From Didemnitutus sp047777955 (GTDB lineage Bacteria; Verrucomicrobiota; Verrucomicrobiia; Opitutales; Opitutaceae), in the NCBI RefSeq assembly GCF_047777955.1, contig NZ_CP180536.1:79785-143784 (forward strand): a stretch of DNA of 64,000 bases. The letters are read 5' to 3'. The notes beneath the pieces were generated by a model that was not told the DNA's origin, ran no database searches, and was given only the letters and a program-made list of their open reading frames with translations. Of this stretch, positions 34,016 to 43,000 are shown in pieces. Each line of letters begins with the position of its first letter. The first letter of the stretch is position 1. The translations under genes were made by a program, and so were the position numbers.

Positions 34016-34285
34016 ATGCGCTCTAGCCCATCTTCCACGCAACCCAACAAAGACGCCGCGAAGCTTCGCGCCGAAATCCTCCGTCGATTCGTCTTCGTCA
34101 CGCCGGCGAGCGGTCGCTGGCGTGTTGGGGGCGTCGGCCGCCGCGCCAACGAAATCGGCGAAGAAGTCGCGATCGTTGGTCTCAAGCACGCGAGCAGTCA
34201 TGAGGTGGTTTTGCGCTTTCCCGACGGGAAGCTCGACAGTTTCAGTCCTATCGACCTCTTCCCGGCGTCGGCTTCGCCTTGCTAG
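34016..34285 (+). CDS. Small hypothetical protein (right copy)
   Basis: 89 aa, same product as 28085-28354. Starts 4 bp after the aligned resolvase stop. Confidence 0.6.
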   Translation: MRSSPSSTQPNKDAAKLRAEILRRFVFVTPASGRWRVGGVGRRANEIGEEVAIVGLKHASSHEVVLRFPDGKLDSFSPIDLFPASASPC

Positions 34286-34331
34286 ACTTGTCTTTTTGCG
34301 TCACTGTTGCGTTGACTCTCGCTTTCTACGG
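34285..34331 (+). promoter_or_regulatory. Promoter-like boxes before DUF5131 (right arm)
   Basis: GACTTGTCTT-TTTGC-GTCACT at 34285-34305 and TTGACTCTCGCTTTCTACGG from 34312. Mirror of 28039-28086. Confidence 0.6.
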
Positions 34332-34345
34332 CCCAGACTCGGCGC

Positions 34346-35244
34346 ATGGGAAAAGGAACTGGTATCCAATGGACCGACGACACCGACAACGTGATCGTCG
34401 TTAAGGGCGGTGGTTGGTGGTGCCGCAAACTCTCCGAAGGCTGCTTCGGCTGCTTTGCCGCCGAGCTGAACCAAAACCTCTTCTATGGCGGGAATCGACT
34501 CGCCTACTCCGGCCCACCTCCGCCTCTCGTGCTGCGCACGGATCTTCTCGACGGCTGGAGCCGTCAGACCCGCCCGCGCCTGCATTTCGTTGCGAGCATG
34601 ACCGACGTGTTCGGCGATTGGGTCGATCGCAAGTGGCAGCTCGCGATGTTCGACGCGATGACTGCGGCCCCAAAGCAAATCTTCCAGGTCCTCACCAAGC
34701 GGCCGGGAATCTTCGCTGACGCAGCCATTGAATGGTGCGCGCTCCGCGGCCGTGATTCCTCCCTGACAACATTTGGCCGGGCACAAGCGTGGAGAATCAG
34801 AAACGCGCCGACGAACGCCGTGAGGCGTTCCGCCGCATCCCTGCCCGCTACAAGTTCGTCAGCTATGAACCCGCGCTCGATCGTGTTCAGTGGGACGGCT
34901 GGGAGTTCGTCAGCCAAATCATCAGCGGCGGCGAAAGTGGTAAACGCGCCCGCCCCTCTCATCAGGCGTGGCACCGCGAGACGCGCGATTGGTGCGCCAA
35001 GCATCACGTCGCGTTTTTCTTCAAACAGTGGGGCGAGTTTCTTCCCGAAGACCAGGTGGACGCGGAAGGACAAAAGTCGTGTGCGTCCAACTGGACTTCC
35101 CGCGTTCACACCTGGGAAGATGAATCCCACTCGACACGCATCGGAAAACACCAGGCCGGCGGGATGCTCGACGGCCGTGCACATCTCGATTTTCCCGCGT
35201 TCGATCATCCGGCACTGAGCAAGCGACCGAAGGTTGCCGCATGA
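34346..35244 (+). pseudogene. DUF5131 protein, frameshifted right copy
   Basis: Copy of 27124-28023. Near 34757 this arm has TTCCTCCC against TTCCCTCCC. The first 140 residues and the part after residue 148 (IWPGTSVEN onward) lie in different frames. A synonymous C/T difference in a Tyr codon (about 34484) is one of the two base substitutions noticed between the arms. Confidence 0.7.
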
Positions 35245-36297
35245 TCGAGCCCGGCAAAGTAGATCAGCGATCGCACGGGCGCTACGGACGCCGCGGGCTT
35301 CCAGCAGATGTCGTTGATCGCATGTATCGCGATTATCAGCGGCTGAAGTCTCTTTCAAAGACAGCGGCTATCTACGGGCGCACGCGCCAAGCGATGTGGG
35401 AAATTCTCAAGACAAGAAACCTCCAACTTCGCACGCGCCGGTTTCGAGAGAAGATCGTCCACAATGGGGAAGCCTACACGCTCCATAAGGGCTATCTTCG
35501 CCGCACACGTGGCGATCGCGATGCCTCTTCACCACGTCATCTGGACTGAGGCGAACGGGCCGATCCCAGACGGCTGCAATCTCTACTTCAAAGACGGAGA
35601 TAATCAAAACTGTCGCCTCTCGAACATCGTCTGCGCACCGATCGCCGATGTCACCCGAGCCACGGCGACCGGAGATAATCAGTTCACGAAGGCTCGCCAG
35701 GCGGCGGCCGTCGCCGAGCTGGACGGTGTGTTGCGAGGCATGGCAGCCAACAAAGCCCGCAGGCACTTCGATCTCTGCATTGATGCCAGCGACCTTGCTC
35801 AAGCTGGCCGCATCGCCGTCGCCAACGCAGCACGTCGGTTCGCTCGCGAGAAGCTTACCGGCCCGTGGCGGCCCTATGTCATCGCCGCCGCGCGGAACGC
35901 GATGGCGAGCTGGGTCAGAAAACACGGCCGCAATGTGCGAACGCCAGCTAACAAATTCTTCACCGCCGGCGTTTCCGAAATCTCCATTCAGGCCCCCGTC
36001 ACTGCCGACAGTGACAGTTCCACTTTTGAGGAACTTTTCCTCGGACAGGACGAAACGACCACCGGCAGCGTCGATCGCACCGCGATGTTCCAGACGCTCG
36101 CCAAGCGCATGAAGCGGCTCCCCGCCGGGGACCGTGCGCTGCTGCATGCCTACTATTTCAAAGAACAAACGCTCCACCAGATCGCGGTCGGCTTGGGTGT
36201 CACACGGCAGGCCATCCATCTTCGGATGAAGCGGATTATCGCAACGCTCCGCCGCAGTCGGAACCTAAAGCGAGTGAAGCGTGAGGTTGCCGCATGA
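35241..36297 (+). pseudogene. HNH-sigma fusion, frameshifted right copy
   Basis: Copy of 26072-27127. Near 35515-35522 this arm has GCGATCGCGATGCC against GCGATCGCATGCC, splitting the gene just before the HNH-like core. The sigma part (to 36297) is open in its own frame. Confidence 0.7.
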
Positions 36298-36530
36298 TTA
36301 CGAAGCTCGATCGCGCCGTCATCCGCTACCTGCGCGTCCTCGGCAGGCCGAAACCGCCGCACAAGGACGAGCGCGCATGGATGCAGCTCATGGACGAACT
36401 CGATCGCACGCGCTTCGCCGTGCTCGATGCGATCGTGAGAAAGGCACGTTACAGCCGACTCAAGGGGCAGGCGCAAACTGGCCGGAAGCTGTGGCGCACG
36501 AAGTCTAATCTGCATCGCCCGCCCGTTTAA
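36294..36530 (+). CDS. Small basic protein after the sigma-like gene (right copy)
   Basis: 78 aa: MITKLDRAVIRYLRVLGRPK...DRTRFAVLDAIVRKARYSRLKG, ending in basic RTKSNLHRPPV. Probably the correct version of 25860-26075. The ssb promoter-like boxes begin 10 bp after its stop. Confidence 0.55.
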   Translation: MITKLDRAVIRYLRVLGRPKPPHKDERAWMQLMDELDRTRFAVLDAIVRKARYSRLKGQAQTGRKLWRTKSNLHRPPV

Positions 36531-36539
36531 TTGCTACCG

Positions 36540-36587
36540 TTGACTTGTCTCCGCTATGTCATTTGCGCATTGACCCTCGCTTTCTGG
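36540..36587 (+). promoter_or_regulatory. Tandem promoter-like boxes before ssb (right arm)
   Basis: TTGACTTGTCTC-CGCTAT-GTCATT and TTGACCCTCGCTTTCTGG. Mirror of 25781-25828. Confidence 0.6.
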
Positions 36588-36645
36588 CCCGGCACCCTGC
36601 CGCGGTCAGGTAAACCAAAATCCAAACAACAAACCCACCCGCCAC

Positions 36646-37047
36646 ATGGCTTCATTCAACAAACTCGTCCTCGTCGGGAATCTCACCGGAGATCCCGAAC
36701 TTCGCTACACCCCGCAGGGGAAAGCCGTCGCATCGTTCCGCCTCGCCGTGAACGACCCCTACGACGAAAACGAAACGGTCTTCATCGAGATCGAGGTATG
36801 GGAAAAGCGCGCCGAGAACTGCGCCAAATACCTCAAGAAGGGCTCGCCCGCCCTGGTCGAAGGTCGCCTCCGCATGAACACCTGGGAGGATAAGACGACC
36901 AAGGAAAAGCGCAGCAAGCTCTTCTGCACGGCTATCGACGTGCAGTTCCTCGGCCGCAAGCCCGAGGGCGCCGACTCCGGCGCCAGCGAAGAGCCGCCGC
37001 CCGCACCGCCGGCCCCCGCTGCGCCGAAATCCACCCGGAAGCGCTAA
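36646..37047 (+). CDS. ssb: Single-stranded DNA-binding protein (right copy)
   Basis: 133 aa, same product as 25321-25722: OB-fold plus Pro-rich tail ending KSTRKR. The leader CAAACAACAAACCCACCCGCCAC carries no Shine-Dalgarno. Confidence 0.92.
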   Translation: MASFNKLVLVGNLTGDPELRYTPQGKAVASFRLAVNDPYDENETVFIEIEVWEKRAENCAKYLKKGSPALVEGRLRMNTWEDKTTKEKRSKLFCTAIDVQFLGRKPEGADSGASEEPPPAPPAPAAPKSTRKR

Positions 37048-37064
37048 TCTCGATCGCTCTCACC

Positions 37065-37586
37065 ATGCCCGCATCCGACCTCGCAGGCCTTTCAAACGAA
37101 GAGCTGCTTCGTCGCATCGACGCGTGCATGTCCGAACTCTCCACGCTGCGCCAGGCAGTGGCGCAGCGTGGTGTTGCCGGCGAGGCCTCCAGCGCCGCCG
37201 GCAATACCGACCATTACGCCGACCTCGACACGATCCGCTCGATCGTTGCGCTTCACTTCCGAGTGCCCGAGGCGGAAATCTGCGTCGCCAATTCACGCCC
37301 TGGCTCGCGTGCTGGCCGTTTATCTGAGCCAAGGAAGCTCCTTTATTTCCTCGCCCTCGAATTCACGCGCCATTCGCAGCAAGAGATCGGCCGCTACGTC
37401 GATCGCACACATGGCGCGGTAAGTTCAGGCGCCTCCAGCGTCAGGGACCACATCGACACATGCGCTGAGTATCGCGCAGTGGTCGCCAGCCTTCGGCGCC
37501 AGGTCTCCACCGCTCTCACCGCACTTCACGATCGTTCCGATGAAAACCTCCCGCTCCCATTTCACTCCCACGCCCGAGCAGGCTGA
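37065..37586 (+). CDS. DnaA domain IV-like protein (right copy)
   Basis: 173 aa, same product as 24781-25302. One T is missing just upstream (TCGCTCTCACC against TCGCTTCTCACC), outside the coding part. Confidence 0.7.
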   Translation: MPASDLAGLSNEELLRRIDACMSELSTLRQAVAQRGVAGEASSAAGNTDHYADLDTIRSIVALHFRVPEAEICVANSRPGSRAGRLSEPRKLLYFLALEFTRHSQQEIGRYVDRTHGAVSSGASSVRDHIDTCAEYRAVVASLRRQVSTALTALHDRSDENLPLPFHSHARAG

Positions 37587-39129
37587 AGGCGTCGCCATCA
37601 GCACCAAGCTCGGCCCCGGCGAACTACTGCTCTACAACGCCTACGCCGGTTCCGGTAAGACTTCGACGCTCGAACTCATTTCCGATGCGGTCTCGCGCGA
37701 CTGGCGCGTGCTCTATATCTGCTACAACGCCGATATGGCGCGGGAAGCCGCCGGCAGGTTGCCGAAGAATGTCACGAGCAAGACCGCTCACAGCCTCGCC
37801 TACGGAGCGATGATCCCGAAGAACCCGACGTGGAAGACACGCCTTGGCAACCTTCGTGCACGAGACCTCCAAACGCTTTTGCGGATCAGCTCATCTGACG
37901 AGGCGCAAGCGGTGGTCGATGTCTTCAACTACTTCCTCTGCCTTCCGCTCGATTCCGGCAGCGTGGCGAGTCCCGTCGATGCGTTCACATCGCAACTCGT
38001 CATCGACGCCGGCTGGGGAATGCTCGCGCCCCTAGAGAAAGCTTCTGTGATTCGGGGCTGCATCGCGCTCTATCGCTCGATCTTCGAGGGAGTCGGCCCG
38101 GCCGTAGCGGTCCCACACGACGCATACCTCTGGGCTTACATTTACTCGGCGCCCGTTGTGCCTTTCGACCTGGTGCTCGTGGACGAGTCCCAGGACCTCA
38201 ATCCCCTGCTGCTGCGGTTCGTTGAACTCCAGCTCGCCGCTGGCAAGCGCGTCGTGATGGTTGGCGATCGCCACCAAGCCATCTACGCCTTTCGCCGAGC
38301 GACCAATGCGCTGGAGAAAATGGCCGATCGAGCGAACTACAGTCTCACCCTCACGCAATCGTTCCGATTTCCTCAACTCGTGGCGAATCAGGCTTCGCGC
38401 TTGCTCAACGATTTCAAAGGCGACCCGGTTAAGCTGATCGGCCGCGGCAAAGGAACGAAGTCGCCGAGCGAAGCCACGACGACGTGCTTCATCGCGCGAA
38501 CCAATGCCGCCTTGGTGGACAAGGCGGCGTCGCTCCTCAATCAGCGGCGCACGCGGTTCCACTTCGCGGCCACCCGCGAACAGGATGGTTTCAAGCCCAC
38601 AGGCCCCTACAAGTTTTCGGAGATTCGTGACGTGTATTCCCTCTGGACCGGACGCAGTGGCAACGTGCGCACTCCTTGGCTGCGGCAATTCGCTTCCTAC
38701 GGTGCGCTGCTCGACTACGCCAATCCGCCCGAATCCGAGAACGGCAAGGGCGGCGATGCCGAATTGAAGTCGATGACTGCGCTCATCGACAGATACAGCA
38801 CGGCCGTGCCGCACATCCTCAGCGAGATCGAGGCGGCGTGCACGGGCCCTGATGAAGCCACGATCGCGCTCTCTAGCGCGCACCGATCGAAGGGCAAGGA
38901 GTGGGACTTCACCCAACTCTCCGACGATTTCCTTCCGCTCGACAACTCGGAGAAGCTGGCGAAGTTCCGCTCTTCTGTAACGCCTGCGGAATTCTCCGAG
39001 TCGGTGAACCTGCTCTATGTCGCCGCCACGCGATGCCGCCTGCGCTCCACGCTGCCGAGCAACTGCCAAAACTATTTCAATCCGCCGGCGGGCAACGTTC
39101 CGTCGTCTCTCGCCTCTGGTCGTCGCTGA
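37540..39129 (+). CDS. UvrD/Fbh1-like superfamily 1 helicase
   Basis: 529 aa, intact in this arm. Q-motif-like start TPTPEQAEGV; Walker A A-G-S-G-K-T-S-T at about 36-43; motif Ia LYICYNADMAREA; Walker B LVLVDESQD at about 210; motif III VGDRHQAIYAFR; motif IV LTQSFRFP; motif V SSAHRSKGKEWD; motif VI NLLYVAATRCR. The order and the HSLA...AHRSKGKE pattern fit UvrD/PcrA-Fbh1 helicases, 3'-5' DNA unwinding enzymes of repair and replication. No nuclease domain. Overlaps the DnaA-C-like gene by 47 bp and the RMF-like gene by one base. Likely serves replication of the element or processing at its end. Confidence 0.88.
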   Translation: MKTSRSHFTPTPEQAEGVAISTKLGPGELLLYNAYAGSGKTSTLELISDAVSRDWRVLYICYNADMAREAAGRLPKNVTSKTAHSLAYGAMIPKNPTWKTRLGNLRARDLQTLLRISSSDEAQAVVDVFNYFLCLPLDSGSVASPVDAFTSQLVIDAGWGMLAPLEKASVIRGCIALYRSIFEGVGPAVAVPHDAYLWAYIYSAPVVPFDLVLVDESQDLNPLLLRFVELQLAAGKRVVMVGDRHQAIYAFRRATNALEKMADRANYSLTLTQSFRFPQLVANQASRLLNDFKGDPVKLIGRGKGTKSPSEATTTCFIARTNAALVDKAASLLNQRRTRFHFAATREQDGFKPTGPYKFSEIRDVYSLWTGRSGNVRTPWLRQFASYGALLDYANPPESENGKGGDAELKSMTALIDRYSTAVPHILSEIEAACTGPDEATIALSSAHRSKGKEWDFTQLSDDFLPLDNSEKLAKFRSSVTPAEFSESVNLLYVAATRCRLRSTLPSNCQNYFNPPAGNVPSSLASGRR

Positions 39130-39401
39130 TGGAAAGCGAACAGTCCATTCATGATCTGCCCGAACTGCCCTCAAGCGAGGCCTACGCGCTCACGGCCGGT
39201 TGCCATGCGGCTCGCGCCGGGATGAGTCACAAGACGAACCCGTATCCTTTTGAGGGCGCCACCTGGCTATTGCACCTCCGCTGGTTCGATGGCTGGGTCA
39301 ACACGCACTTTGCCAGAGACCTCTACGCGCTCAATGAATACGAGCGCAGCCTGGCGCCGGCCGCGGATCGAGATCGCCCGACGCCGGCCGAAACGCTCTA
39401 A
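39129..39401 (+). CDS. Ribosome modulation factor-like protein (right copy)
   Basis: 90 aa, same product as 22965-23237. Start ATG at 39129 shares its A with the helicase TGA stop. Confidence 0.5.
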   Translation: MESEQSIHDLPELPSSEAYALTAGCHAARAGMSHKTNPYPFEGATWLLHLRWFDGWVNTHFARDLYALNEYERSLAPAADRDRPTPAETL

Positions 39402-39414
39402 TCGCCCCTTCCCC

Positions 39415-39939
39415 ATGCCTCAACCGTTGCCCTCCAAACAGAAAATCTACGACGCCCGATTGGTGATCGCGGACTGGATGCGGCTACCTCACGGGATTCG
39501 GAAACGGGGCATGCCCAAGGCCGTTCGTGAAGCCTACCGCATACAGGGCATCTGGCTCTCGCACGAGATGCCCCCCGAAGTGAAGCGAAACGGAGGCCTG
39601 CGCGCCGCCAAGTCGGCCGTGAATCTTGCCAGGAAGGCTCAGGCCTCCACGGAGCGCAGCGCCAAGACACGTCTCGCCACATTCCCCCGTGAGATCCTGC
39701 CGACCAACGCCAAGCTGCTGGTCCGCTTCAACCGAAATACCGAGGGACGCACCTGGACGCAGGTTGTCCTCGAACATGATGGCTACCGCTACCGCGTTTC
39801 TGCGGCCGTAGCGCAGCGCAGGACCGCGGCCCCCCTCGGACCCTGGGAAGACATTCCGAAACGCGTTTTAGGCCCGTTGCCGTCGTTCCTGCGCCGTTTC
39901 CTGCATCACATGGGAGCGTCGTCAGCGACACGTCGCTGA
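39415..39939 (+). CDS. Basic hypothetical protein (right copy)
   Basis: 174 aa, same product as 22427-22951. Starts 13 bp after the RMF-like gene. Confidence 0.65.
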   Translation: MPQPLPSKQKIYDARLVIADWMRLPHGIRKRGMPKAVREAYRIQGIWLSHEMPPEVKRNGGLRAAKSAVNLARKAQASTERSAKTRLATFPREILPTNAKLLVRFNRNTEGRTWTQVVLEHDGYRYRVSAAVAQRRTAAPLGPWEDIPKRVLGPLPSFLRRFLHHMGASSATRR

Positions 39940-39944
39940 GCGCC

Positions 39945-39982
39945 AAAAGAGAAGCCCGGCGCACCTGTTGGCGCGGCCGGGC
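39945..39982 (-). terminator. Rho-independent terminator (right arm)
   Basis: Mirror of 22384-22421; 12-bp bulged stem and T-rich end on the minus strand, for the giant adhesin. Confidence 0.8.
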
Positions 39983-40066
39983 CGGAGACGAGACCCACTG
40001 ATGATGGAGATCGCCCCCGCCGGCGATCTTCGCTGCACCCGTTACCCCCTCAAGCCGGAAAGCCGG

Positions 40067-43000
40067 CTAGTTGTTCTTGATGATGTAGTGGACAGGCGCG
40101 TTCTGCTCTTTCGTGCCATCCTTCTTCACCTTGCCGGCGCTCTCGCCCTGGGCTGTCACCGTAGGCGGCGTAATCACGCCATTGAAGATTTGGGTAACAT
40201 CCGGCGCCGGGAGATAGAGACTGTTGCCTGCTTGCGAGGCCTTCACGGTGATCTGGCCCGCACCGGTCACGGTCAGATTCTTGCCCGAGATCGTAGCGGG
40301 GCCGCTGACGACAACCAGCGTTACCGGGAGACCGCTGGTTGCGTCTGCCGTCAACGTGTAAGGCGCAGACCGCATTTCGAGATCGCCGGGGTTCGGGAAG
40401 GTGATCGTTTGGGCCAATTTGGAGGCGAAGGTCGCAGTCACCACATGGTCAGTGTCCATGAGGATCGAGCCGGCCGTTGCAGCCCCGGTGTAGTCGCCAC
40501 TCCACCCCACGAAATAGTGAGTGGAGTCCGGCGTCGCACTGAAGCTCGCCATGTCGTTAATCGAATACGAACCGCCTCCGGTCACTGATCCGCCGGCGTT
40601 CATGTTCACGGTGAGAACCGCCATCGGCGGTCCGAATGTCGCGGTCACGGCCTTGTTGCTGTCCATCAGCAACGCCGCGGGATTGGCGTTGCCCGACATC
40701 GCCCCGCTCCAACTCTTGAACACTTGGCCATTTGTTCCTGCGGCCGTGAGAGTCGCCGTCGCACCTTGGGAATAGGTGCCGGCGCCGGTGACATTCCCCG
40801 ATCCGACCACCGTCACAGTCAGCGTGACGGGAGGCGGGCTAACCACCACCGACGCCGATTGAGTCGCCGTCCCGCCTGGTCCCGTCGCGGTCACGGTGTA
40901 AACGTGGGTGCCGGCGGGCAACCCGCTGACCGCCTGCGAGCCGCTGGCCGCAGTGGAGGTGAGGCTTGTTCCGCTCACCGTTACGCTCGTCGCATTCGTT
41001 GTGCTCCACACAACGGTGATGTTGTGCGGCGCGGTGCCGGTCGCCGGCGCCGCGCTGATCGTCGCGGTCGGAATGTTCGAGCCGTCGCCTTGCAGCGCGT
41101 AGTAGAGGGGGGTCGCCGCCGAATCGTTGCTCACCACTTGGAGCACGCCTGTTCGCGTGCCCGTGGTGGCCGGAGAGAATGTCAGCACAACGTTTGTGGT
41201 GCTGCTCGCGGCCGTCGTTGCCGACGAAGCAGCAGAGGTAAATTCTGCGGCCACTGTGTCGCCGGCGGCCGTCAAGGTCGTGACGTTCAGGACAGAGTTG
41301 CCGGTATTTCCGATCGCGAGTGTTCGTGTGCTGCTCCCGCCAGGGGCCGCGGCGGGAAATACGATTGTGCCTGAGCTGTTGACGACGGTGACGGAGGCGG
41401 AGGCGGTGTTGGAAGCGGAATAGTTGGTGTCGGCCGGAGACTGCACCGTGACGGTGTAGGTGCCGGCCGTCGGGAAGGACACCGCCTTGGTCGAGCCCGA
41501 GCCGGAGGCGCCCGAGCTGCCGCCCCAGGTGTAGCCGGCGCTGCTCTGCGCCCCGGAGGCGGTGAACGTGACCGAGCCGCCGGCGACGACCGTGCTCGAT
41601 GTCGGCGAGATCGAGACGGTCTGCCCGGCCTGCGTGATCGTCGCCGAGGCCGTGGAGGTCGCCGTCGCACCGGCCGAGTTCGTGGCCGTCAACGTCCACG
41701 AGTAGGTGCCGGGCGCCAGGCTGCCCAGCGTGCTCGATCCACTCGGCACGCTCACTGCCTGCGCTCCGGTGAAGCCAGGACCGCTCACCGTCGCGCTCGT
41801 CGCGTTCGTCGTGCTCCAGTTCAGCGTCACGTTGCCAGGATACGCACCGCTGTTGATCGTGCGGCTCAGCGTCGCCGTCGGCGCCGCCACCACTGTCACC
41901 GTCGCACTCGCCGTGTTCGAGGCCGTGTAGTTGGTATCAGCCCCCGCATAAACAGTGACCGAGTATGTGCCAGGCGTGGCAAACGCGACCGCCTTGCTGC
42001 TTCCAGATCCAGATGCGCTTCCACCCCAAGTGTAACCTACGCTGCTGAGTCCACCGGAAGCCGTGAAGGTGACAGACCCGCCCGCCGTCACCGTGGCCGT
42101 CGTTGGAGACACGGCAACTGATGTCTGCGGAGCTTGAGCGATAGTTTGTGAGACCGTGGACGTTGCTGCTGTCCCTGCGGCATTGGTGGCCGTCAGGGTC
42201 CAAGTGTAGGAACCGGCATTCAGATTTGTGAGCGAAACACCAGTCCCTGATGTCGGCGAATTCGTGATGGTCCCGCTCGTCGGCGCGCTCTGCGAGATCG
42301 CGGCCGATGTCGAGTTGGCAAATGACGGCGTGAGCGTCACGCTGCCGGGATACGTCCCGCTCGCGACAGTCTTGGCGAGGCTAGCCGTCGGCGCCGCAAC
42401 TACTGTGATCGTTGCGGTCGCGGTGTTGGACCCGTTGTAGTTCGTGTTGCCGGAATCAACGACCGTGACGGTGAACGTGCCGGCGGTAGAGAAAACAACC
42501 GCCTTGGATGATCCGCTACCGCTGGCGCCGGCGGAGCCGCCCCAGGTGTAACTCGTGTTCCCTCCACTTGCGGTGAAGGTGATGGTTCCCCCAACCGTGA
42601 TCGTCTGGCTGGATGGTGAGATGGAAACAGTCTGGTTGGCTTTCGCCACCGTGACCGTCGCGGTCTGGAAAGATGAGGTCGCGCCAGTCGAGTCCGCACC
42701 GCGCGATCGGAAATAGAAGATACCGGCAGAAGGCGGATTCCAGGTGACGGTGAGCGTGTTGCTCGATGTGTTCGCACCATCCCACCGCGTTGCGCTGGAA
42801 GTCGTGCCGTTCCACGTCGTCCCGCCAGCAACCCAGCTCGCATTATCCGTCGAGTAGTCGATTGCGTGGGAAGTCAGATTCGCGTCCGCATCCGTCGTCG
42901 TGCTCGTGATCGTCGCAGATCCGCCCCATGTCATCGACGCGGGCGAAGCGCTGAGCGTCGTTGAGGGGACGGTGTTCGAGACCGTGAACGTAGCATCGAC

